A stretch of DNA of 64,000 bases. Source: Haloarcula vallismortis ATCC 29715 (lineage in GTDB: Archaea; Halobacteriota; Halobacteria; Halobacteriales; Haloarculaceae). Shown piece by piece: positions 25,185 to 31,514 of the stretch. Below the pieces are notes generated by a model. The model had not been told where the DNA came from. It did not search any database and saw only the letters and a list, made by a program, of their open reading frames with translations. Within the stretch, counting starts at the first letter, position 1, and the number at the start of each line of letters is the position of its first letter. Made by a program: the position numbers and the translations under genes. The stretch spans positions 80,253-144,252 of the forward strand of contig NZ_AOLQ01000059.1 of assembly GCF_000337775.1 (NCBI RefSeq), given 5' to 3'.

Positions 25185-25864
25185 TTCCAGAATCGCTTGG
25201 CGAGCCGCGAGAGCACCCCTTCCTCGGGCTGGGCGACGTCATCCCAGAGGACGAACGCCTCGACCACGTCGGCGGCCTCGCCAGCGACGGCCACTTGCTC
25301 GTCGGGAACGATGACGCCCAGATTGACCTCGTAATGGCCGTAGTAGCCGTACTTCAACAGCGTGCGTTCACGCTGGCCCTCGACGAACGACCGGACCTCG
25401 TCGGGCAGTTCGTCGGCGATGAGGACGAATGTGAAGTCGGTGCGGTAGTGTTCCTCGTTGGCGGTCACGCGCTCGTCGGCTAAGTCGTGGCCCAGCTCGA
25501 CCAGCCGCTTCAGTTCGCCGACCGTCGGTCGGCCGACGCGACGGGCGTAGAGGTACTCCTCGGACTCGTGGTCCCCGTAGGACAGCGCCGGGTGGAAGAA
25601 CTGTTTCTGATTGAGGACCCGCATCTCGCCGTAGAGGTCCCAGCGCTCGCCCCGGAGCCGGTGGTCACGCTCCAGCGTGTAGTTGTACATCAGCCGGTCG
25701 CTCACCCGGTCGAAGTAGGGGTCGTCGTCCCAGTGTGGGACCTCCTCGACGATCTCGTCGGGGAGCTCCGATTTCGGGACTGCCCCGGTCACGGGGTCCT
25801 CCCAGTCGTCTGCACCGTACTCCGGCGATTCCCCGACCGACTTGGACTCGGTTTCCTCGCTCAT
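25181..25864 (-). CDS. Hypothetical acidic protein, coupled to a lipoprotein gene
   Basis: A soluble protein of 227 residues. The first 45 residues are acidic and low-complexity; the core contains HWDDDPYFDRVSDRLMYNYT, then many aromatic residues (QKQFFHPALSYGDHESEEYL), and ends KRFWK. It has no cysteine or membrane helix and the family is not recognised, but haloarchaeal proteins of this kind are widespread as far as I recall. The stop overlaps the lipoprotein start by four bases. Function unknown; the pairing suggests an envelope-linked role. Confidence 0.72.
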   Translation of the reverse strand: MSEETESKSVGESPEYGADDWEDPVTGAVPKSELPDEIVEEVPHWDDDPYFDRVSDRLMYNYTLERDHRLRGERWDLYGEMRVLNQKQFFHPALSYGDHESEEYLYARRVGRPTVGELKRLVELGHDLADERVTANEEHYRTDFTFVLIADELPDEVRSFVEGQRERTLLKYGYYGHYEVNLGVIVPDEQVAVAGEAADVVEAFVLWDDVAQPEEGVLSRLAKRFWK

Positions 25865-26040
25865 CGTGCCGAGTCGCGTGGGCGCTCAGTTCGCACCGGT
25901 CCCATGCTGCGGTAGCTCATACCATGCCGATGCCGTGTCGGCATCTTAAGCGCGTCGGTCAGCCGACGGTCGTCCACGGGCCGTACACGACCGCCGCGGC
26001 AGGTTTTTGATGCTGGCCCAGCAATTAGTCACCAACAATC

Positions 26041-26256
26041 ATGGCGAAAGACACCGAGGCCTGCGGCCGCTGCTCGATGACCGTCGTCGTCGACGCTGTC
26101 GACGAAACTACCGACGAACAGCTCCACGGCCCCTTCGGCGAGGACCGCATCGAGGTCGACCGGCGGGACATCGAGCGCGTCTCGCCCGAAGCCTGGATGG
26201 GGCGGCTCTCGACCCGCCTCAACGAGGCCGTGAATCGCTACGTCTGGGGTCGCTAA
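26041..26256 (+). CDS. Small acidic protein with a CxxC motif
   Basis: A protein of 71 residues, MAKDTEACGRCSMTVVVDAV... One CGRC pair (residues 8-11) lies near the N-terminus; a single pair is not enough for a zinc ribbon unless the protein dimerises. The C-terminal half (SPEAWMGRLSTRLNEAVNRY) is an amphipathic helix. The family is not recognised. It is convergent with the PiT transporter gene, whose stop is only six bases away. Confidence 0.65.
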   Translation: MAKDTEACGRCSMTVVVDAVDETTDEQLHGPFGEDRIEVDRRDIERVSPEAWMGRLSTRLNEAVNRYVWGR

Positions 26257-26261
26257 GCGAG

Positions 26262-27461
26262 TCAGAGGAGTGCGTCGATAATCCAGAACAGCCCGTAGCT
26301 CAGCGCGAACGCCAGCGCGAGCGAGCCGACCCAGGCAAGCACCGTCTTGCCCATCTTCTCTCGACTGACCTCGCCGCCGCCGGCGGCCGCGCCGGAGCCG
26401 ACAATAGCGGAGACGATAATTTCGTTGAACGACACCGGAATCCCGAAGAAAACGGCCGCCTGCGCGATGATGAAGCTCGGAATCAACGCGCCGATAGACC
26501 GCCGCGGGCCGAGCGAGGAGTAGTCCTGTGCCAGCGCCTTGATCATCCGTGGCGCGCCCGTCCACGAGCCGATGAGGAGGCCGAGCCCGCCGAACAGCAG
26601 GACTCCGGTGATGGGGATGGCTGCCGTCGGCCCCTCGCCGAGCAGGGGCACAAGCGGTCCCAGCGCCAGCCCGACCTGGCTCCCGCCGGCGGAGAACGCC
26701 ACGAGCCCGCCCATCACCAGCAGGAAGTGCCGCTGCCCGGCGGCCGCATCTGACCTGATATCCAGATAGAGCAGTCCCCCCGCGAGTACGCCGATAAGGA
26801 GCGTCACGACGACTATGGACGAGAGCATCGGCGTCCCGGCCGCCCGCGCGACGGCCCGGGCCACTGACGCCTGCTCGCTGCCGGGTGCCAGCAGGACGAA
26901 CTCGATGTTCGCCAGAATCACTCCGACCAGCCCGCCAAGCAGCGGTACGAGCCGTTCCTCGGTCGTGGCCTCGTGGCGGAGCGACCACGCCGTCCCGAAC
27001 GCGATGCCGCCGCCGACGAAGGGGGTCAGCACCCACAGCGAGACGATTTCGATGTATTTCGCCGTCGCCGGCTGGCCGCCCATCGCCAGCCCGACGCCGA
27101 CGACCGCGCCGGTGACGGTAAACGCCGTCGCGATGGGGTAGCCGGTGAAAATCCCGACGGCGACCAGCACCGCCGCGGTTATGAGGGCAACGATAGCGGC
27201 GACAGCAGAGAGGCCACCGCCGCTCGGGAACAGGACGAGTTCGCTCCCGACGGCTTCGGTGACGTTGGCCCCCTGCAGGACCGCGCCGGCCAGTCCGAGG
27301 AGACCGACGAAGAACCCGGCCCGCATCACCGAGATCGCGTTCGCACCGACCGCCGGCGCAAACGGCGTGGACCCGGACGACCCGGCACCGATAGCCCAGG
27401 CCATGAACAGACTCGCGGCTGACGCGACAACAAGCGTCGCAATCGTACTCGTCGCGACCAT
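26262..27461 (-). CDS. PiT-family inorganic phosphate transporter
   Basis: A membrane protein of 399 residues with about ten helices arranged as two related halves. The N-terminal half has STPFAPAVGANAISVMRAGF and the C-terminal half FGIPVSFNEIIVSAIVGSG, the inverted repeats of PiT (PHO-4) carriers, which move phosphate with Na+ or H+. No PhoU-like companion (DUF47) is next to it in this window. It starts at the ATG at 27461 (MVATSTIATLVV). It is probably monocistronic. Confidence 0.92.
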   Translation of the reverse strand: MVATSTIATLVVASAASLFMAWAIGAGSSGSTPFAPAVGANAISVMRAGFFVGLLGLAGAVLQGANVTEAVGSELVLFPSGGGLSAVAAIVALITAAVLVAVGIFTGYPIATAFTVTGAVVGVGLAMGGQPATAKYIEIVSLWVLTPFVGGGIAFGTAWSLRHEATTEERLVPLLGGLVGVILANIEFVLLAPGSEQASVARAVARAAGTPMLSSIVVVTLLIGVLAGGLLYLDIRSDAAAGQRHFLLVMGGLVAFSAGGSQVGLALGPLVPLLGEGPTAAIPITGVLLFGGLGLLIGSWTGAPRMIKALAQDYSSLGPRRSIGALIPSFIIAQAAVFFGIPVSFNEIIVSAIVGSGAAAGGGEVSREKMGKTVLAWVGSLALAFALSYGLFWIIDALL

Positions 27462-27589
27462 CTGTCACGGCGTTTGCCCCGCCCTGCAATGAGCCTACCG
27501 TTCGCGCGCCCGTCACGAACCGACTGCCGACTGCCGACATCCGACAGCACGGCCAAACGTTCAGGTGGCAGGGCGTAGTTCGCTCGCAT

Positions 27590-27871
27590 ATGTCCGCCAC
27601 TGAAGAAACGGTCCGCGTCTGGCTGGTCGAACGGACCTACTCCGACGACGAACAGAACCTCATCATCCTCACGTACGCGACCCCCGACGGCGACCAGTAC
27701 TTCCGGAAGGAGCGCGCCCTGACCTCCTTTTCGGATGTGCGGGAGACGACGGCCGCCGTCGACGCTGACCCGGACAACCTCGGGTCAGTCGACGACCCGG
27801 ACCTGCAGGCCCAGTACGCGGCCGAAGCGACGCGGATGGCCGAGAAACACGACCCTGACGACGCTATCTAG
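27590..27871 (+). CDS. Small conserved-looking hypothetical protein
   Basis: A protein of 93 residues: MSATEETVRVWLVERTYSDD... The N-terminal half alternates strands (NLIILTYATPDGDQYFRKER) and the C-terminal half is a helical acidic tail (LQAQYAAEATRMAEKHDPDD). It has no cysteine and no membrane helix. The family is not recognised. A degenerate repeat array begins about 25 bp after its stop. Confidence 0.65.
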   Translation: MSATEETVRVWLVERTYSDDEQNLIILTYATPDGDQYFRKERALTSFSDVRETTAAVDADPDNLGSVDDPDLQAQYAAEATRMAEKHDPDDAI

Positions 27872-27894
27872 CGACCAGCACGGCCGAATCCACG

Positions 27895-28080
27895 CTTAGT
27901 TCGTCTTCGCCTCTCGGACACAAAACCGATGCCGGCGGCACGGACCGCCTTAGTTCGTTTTTGCGTCGACGATGCTGGAAGCCGATGCCGCTCGCACTAC
28001 GGCGAGCTTAGTTCGTCTTCGCATCTCGGACACAAACACAATGCCGGCGGCACAGAGGCCGCCCTAGTTTGTTTTTGCGT
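27895..28080 (-). repeat. Degenerate ~56-bp repeat derived from the stop end of the adjacent gene
   Basis: The motif TTAGTTCGTYTTYGC occurs at 27896, 27950 and 28008, and again as CTAGTTTGTTTTTGC at 28064, at steps of 54, 58 and 56 bp. The last copy is the real C-terminal end of the leftward gene at 28064-28762. Read on the minus strand each copy gives (D/E)AKTN followed by a stop. The first and third units also share TCTCGGACACAAA and ATGCCGGCGGCAC, so there is a higher-order step of about 112 bp. It looks like tandem duplication of a gene end with later decay. Confidence 0.8.
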
Positions 28081-28762
28081 CCGTCCCCTCGCCCGGCTCT
28101 GTCGCATCCACACCCTCTGCGGCCTCGACAGCCTCAGTGACTTTCTCGGTATCGACGTGCCAGCGGTCGACGGCCTGCTCGAAGTCGGCGAGCTTGTTCG
28201 AGACGCGCATCTTCAGGTCGTCGTCGTTGACGTTGACCTCGAAGACGTACTCCGGGCGGTCGTCGTCGCCGACGCGGCGGAGGTTCGCGCTGATGAGGTC
28301 GTTGTCGAAGTAGTAGGGCGCGATCTGTGTCATCACGTTCCGGTAGACGGTGTCCTCGACCTTCCGCAGGGCCTTCCGGCTGGCGGAGTCGGCCGCGCGG
28401 GCCACGTAGTCGACGGACTCGCTCCAGCGCTCCATCGCCTCGTCCGGTTCGTCGAGGTTCTCGTAGGACTCGCTGAGCTTCTCACCGGCGGTCTGGAGGT
28501 CCTCGTCCGGCCCTTTGCCGGCCTGCTCGCCCTTGCCCTCGTCGACACTCGCCTGGTCCGCCGTTTTCTCGTTGACGTCCTCGTCCAGTCGTTCGTGGCT
28601 TTTGGGCCGCCACTCGTCGAACTCACTGAGGGCGTCCTCGTCGACACCTTCGCCCGAAGCGATGTCTTTCAGCGCCTGTGTGATGCGCTCGCCGTGTTCA
28701 ACGATGTCGACCCAGCCGCCTTTCGTCTTGAATCCTGAAACGCTCTCTTCGATGTCTGCCAT
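28064..28762 (-). CDS. DUF5828-like acidic protein
   Basis: A soluble protein of 232 residues starting MADIEESVSGFKTKGGWVDI. The centre (about 60-110) is a very acidic low-complexity linker (ADQASVDEGKGEQAGKGPDE). The second half has a helical domain (VARAADSASRKALRKVEDTV) and a strand-rich part (RPEYVFEVNVNDDDLKMRV), ending GTDAKTN. I recall this family as DUF5828, restricted to haloarchaea, with no known function. The start at 28762 was chosen because longer in-frame starts add a Cys/Trp-rich stretch that is not family-like. The stop end of the gene is repeated three more times downstream in degenerate form. Confidence 0.78.
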   Translation of the reverse strand: MADIEESVSGFKTKGGWVDIVEHGERITQALKDIASGEGVDEDALSEFDEWRPKSHERLDEDVNEKTADQASVDEGKGEQAGKGPDEDLQTAGEKLSESYENLDEPDEAMERWSESVDYVARAADSASRKALRKVEDTVYRNVMTQIAPYYFDNDLISANLRRVGDDDRPEYVFEVNVNDDDLKMRVSNKLADFEQAVDRWHVDTEKVTEAVEAAEGVDATEPGEGTDAKTN

Positions 28763-28989
28763 GGTATAATAGATCGGTCTATGACAGCCGCGGAACCTGC
28801 TGCAGTAGGCTGTCCATCTGTACACACCGGATTGCTGCTCAGTGAGGTTAAACGTTTCCGCCATGGCGGCAGACACGATACACTCCCGCCGAACACCTCC
28901 CCAGTCCTCGATATCGACACGTAGGTGGAGTGTTGCTCCCGTCCAGCGACCTGCCCGCTCGTCCTGCTTCGCTCAGCACCGAACGGCCG

Positions 28990-28998
28990 CTTATAAGG
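28990..28998 (+). promoter_or_regulatory. TATA-like box for the DJ-1-type gene
   Basis: CTTATAAGG lies 23-31 bp before the ATG at 29021, the spacing expected of a leaderless archaeal transcript. This supports 29021 over the in-frame ATG at 29000, which would lie next to the box. Confidence 0.5.
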
Positions 28999-29020
28999 AT
29001 TGCACACGAATAGTAGTTTG

Positions 29021-29713
29021 ATGTCATCCGCACTATTCGTCGTAAGCGAACACGGGTACTGGGGCGAGGAATGTATCGAGCCGCTGACGACCCTCTCAGA
29101 CGCTGGCCTTGATATCACGGTGGCGACACCGACCGGCGAGCCGCCGGTGCTTGACGAGCGCTCCGTTGACCCCGAAGAAGTCGGCGAAGACCTCTCGGAA
29201 CACGTTCGTGAGGTCCACGAGACCGACGAGCGCCTGAACAACCCGATTCCGCTGGCACAGGCCGACGCCGGCGACTATGACACCGTCGTATTCCCCGGCG
29301 GCCACGGCGCGGAATGGGATATCACGCAGGATGTCCACGCCCGCGAACTCCTGCGCGAGAGCGTCGCTGACGACGACGGCAAAGCACTCGTCGTCTGTCA
29401 CACGGTCGGGATTCTGGCCTTTACTCGCGACGGCGACGGCGAGTTCCTCGTCGACGGCCGCTCGGTTACCGGCTTCCCGAACGCCTGGGAGGAGGGCATC
29501 GTCGACGAGAACGACCTGCTCCCCGACGGCCGCAAGCTTCCGTACTGGGTCGAAGACGAAGTGAAGGCCGCCGGCGCGGACTGGGACGCCGAACTCGACG
29601 CCGACACAAGCGTCACCGTCGACGGCGACCTCATCACGGCCCGGGGCCCGCCGTCGTCGGCTGCAGCCGCCCGGACGCTCCTCGACGAACTCGGTATCGA
29701 GACACCTGCGTAA
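29021..29713 (+). CDS. DJ-1/PfpI-superfamily protein (Hsp31-like)
   Basis: A protein of 230 residues with the class I glutamine-amidotransferase-like fold: an early strand ALFVVSEHGYWGEECIEPLT, the loop VVFPGGHGAEWD near 93 and the nucleophile elbow VVCHTVG with Cys126. The arrangement fits the Hsp31-like branch (chaperone, deglycase or glyoxalase activities reported for the family) rather than an amidotransferase domain. The conserved Glu near the N-terminus (EECIEPL) is present. The start at 29021 is supported by a TATA-like box 23-31 bp upstream. It is a single gene. Confidence 0.9.
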   Translation: MSSALFVVSEHGYWGEECIEPLTTLSDAGLDITVATPTGEPPVLDERSVDPEEVGEDLSEHVREVHETDERLNNPIPLAQADAGDYDTVVFPGGHGAEWDITQDVHARELLRESVADDDGKALVVCHTVGILAFTRDGDGEFLVDGRSVTGFPNAWEEGIVDENDLLPDGRKLPYWVEDEVKAAGADWDAELDADTSVTVDGDLITARGPPSSAAAARTLLDELGIETPA

Positions 29714-29876
29714 CGGGTCCGGCACGCCAGCCACGGCCACACATCAATCTGGCTGAATTTCTCGAAACAGATAATATTTCGTCCAGTCGAGCGCTTCCGT
29801 ACAGTCGCCGTCCCCGAGAATACGGTGGCATACGGTATCGCACAATATAGTCAAATAACGACTGTGTACTAGCTAA

Positions 29877-29888
29877 CCTTCTTGAAGG
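29877..29888. promoter_or_regulatory. Perfect 12-bp inverted repeat before the TRAP operon
   Basis: CCTTC-TT-GAAGG, 24 bp before the solute-binding protein ATG at 29912 and just behind a TATA-like stretch (caatatagtcaaat, about 29843-29856). It sits where transcription should begin, so it could be a repressor site or a short leader hairpin. Confidence 0.4.
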
Positions 29889-29911
29889 CCCCGTGCAACG
29901 TAGACATACGT

Positions 29912-30964
29912 ATGACTAACAACTCCACGCGGAGGCGGTTCCTCAAGACAGCAGGCGTTGCAGGTGTCGCGGCACTCGCTGGCTGTGGCGGCGGCGATGG
30001 CGGCGACGGCGAGGGCGGCGACGGCGAGATGACTGAAGGCGACGACATGACCGAAGGCGACGACATGACCGAAGGCGACGACATGACCGAAGGCGACGGC
30101 GGCGACATGGAGACGCGCCTCTCCTGGCACGCCGGCGGGACCGGCGGGACCTACTTCCCGCTCTCGAACGAGTTCAAGACGGTTGTAGAAGACAATACGG
30201 ACTTCACGCTGAACGTCCAGTCGACCGGTGCAAGCGTCGAAAACGTCGGCAGTCTCGCCAGCGGTGACGCCGACTTCGCGCTCATCCAGAACGACATCGC
30301 CTCGTTCGCGAAGAACGGCACCGGTATCGATGCGTTCGAGGACAACGCCGTCGAGAATCTTCAGGGCGTTGCGACCCTGTACCCGGAGACCATTACGCTC
30401 GTCACCCTCGCGGACACGGGGATCACGCAGCTCTCCGACCTCGAAGGCGCGACCATCAACACCGGTGACCTCGGGAGTGGGACCCAGGTCAACGCGCTCC
30501 AGATCCTGGAATCGGTCGGCATCTCGGACTTCTCCGAGCAGAACGCCTCGTTCTCACAGGCCGCAGATCAGCTCCGAAACGGCGACATCGACGCCGCGTT
30601 CGTCGTCGGCGGCTGGCCGGTCGGTGCCATCGAGGACCTTGCGAACACCAACGACCTCGTCATCGTCCCCATCTCCGGCGACAACCGCGAAGCGGCAAAG
30701 GAGGACGCGTCCTGGTTCGCCGACGACACCATCCCCGGCGGCACCTACACCGGTGTCGAGGAGGACGTCGAAACAGTCGCCGTTCAGGCGATGATCGCGA
30801 CGAACGCTGAACAGCCCGAATCGACGGTCGAAGGCGTCACCGCGGCCATCTTCGACAACGTCGACGACCTCTCCATCAAGACGGACTTCATCAGCAAGGA
30901 GTCCGCACAGGATGGGATGTCCGTCGAACTCCACCCTGGCGCAGCGGCCTACTTCGACGCGTAA
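29912..30964 (+). CDS. TAXI-family TRAP transporter solute-binding lipoprotein
   Basis: A protein of 350 residues. The N-terminus has a Tat motif (RRRFLKTAG) and a lipobox (ALAGC), so it is a Tat-exported lipoprotein. A low-complexity Gly/Asp/Glu linker with four copies of MTEGD(D/G) follows. The binding domain starts at about residue 70 with SWHAGGTGGTYFPLSNEF, the signature of TAXI receptors, and contains STGASVENVGSLASGDADFA. Such receptors bind small acids such as glutamate or other carboxylates; the ligand is not known here. The start at 29912 puts the Tat motif at residues 7-13. It heads an operon with a DUF1850 protein and a fused permease. Confidence 0.94.
   Translation: MTNNSTRRRFLKTAGVAGVAALAGCGGGDGGDGEGGDGEMTEGDDMTEGDDMTEGDDMTEGDGGDMETRLSWHAGGTGGTYFPLSNEFKTVVEDNTDFTLNVQSTGASVENVGSLASGDADFALIQNDIASFAKNGTGIDAFEDNAVENLQGVATLYPETITLVTLADTGITQLSDLEGATINTGDLGSGTQVNALQILESVGISDFSEQNASFSQAADQLRNGDIDAAFVVGGWPVGAIEDLANTNDLVIVPISGDNREAAKEDASWFADDTIPGGTYTGVEEDVETVAVQAMIATNAEQPESTVEGVTAAIFDNVDDLSIKTDFISKESAQDGMSVELHPGAAAYFDA
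30029..30100 (+). repeat. Four tandem 18-bp repeats coding MTEGDD
   Basis: Four consecutive 18-bp units of the type atgaccgaaggcgacgac, differing only by single bases in the first and last copies. They encode the acidic linker between lipid anchor and binding domain. Such repeats can change copy number by slippage, altering linker length without a frameshift. Confidence 0.9.
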
Positions 30965-31025
30965 CGCCGCCGACTGACGTCACCAGTATTGTTTACTAAC
31001 CGTCTTCTACTATCCAGCAACCGGA

Positions 31026-31514
31026 ATGAGACGACGATATGTTGCCATCGCGGTGCTCGTTACCCTTCTCCTCATCGGGACTGTAGCGGCGCTTCCCGGC
31101 GGGCGTGCACTGGTCGTCGAAGACGCTGAATCCGGTGAGCAGTACCTAACAGTCCCGGTCGAGGACGGAACAACCGTGGCGCTGGAGTACATGCACAGTG
31201 TCGAAAAAACGCGCGTCTACGACGAGTACACGGTCCGTGGCGACCATCTTGAGATGACCCGTATGGAGTTCGAATCGTTCGGCTGGGGACTCCCAAGTGG
31301 AGCCAACGTCACCCGGCAAGACGGGATGTATGTCTTTGACCCACCGGGTAACTACACACGTGTGACAGTCTCTCCCGGTGATGTTGCAGGACATAACCTT
31401 CACGTCGGAGGCGAAACCTACGACTTGGTAGCCCGCACCAACGGCCACTCGGTCCACCTCTATGTGACCCAGCGCTCGTCGTTCGGTGCCGCAAAAGACC
31501 AGTTCAACACATGA
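31026..31514 (+). CDS. DUF1850 protein of the TRAP operon
   Basis: A protein of 162 residues with an N-terminal hydrophobic helix (VAIAVLVTLLLIGTVAAL) and an extracytoplasmic beta-rich domain. The DUF1850 pattern is visible: VALEYMHSVEKTRVYDEYTV near 51, then MEFESFGWGLPSG near 80. DUF1850 genes regularly lie between TAXI receptors and fused TRAP permeases; the molecular role is unknown, possibly substrate handover. The stop overlaps the permease start by four bases. Confidence 0.88.
   Translation: MRRRYVAIAVLVTLLLIGTVAALPGGRALVVEDAESGEQYLTVPVEDGTTVALEYMHSVEKTRVYDEYTVRGDHLEMTRMEFESFGWGLPSGANVTRQDGMYVFDPPGNYTRVTVSPGDVAGHNLHVGGETYDLVARTNGHSVHLYVTQRSSFGAAKDQFNT

Noticed and set aside
27895..28080. 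CRISPR-like array
   Set aside because: The repeats are few, degenerate, and clearly copies of the neighbouring gene's 3' end, with partly shared spacers.
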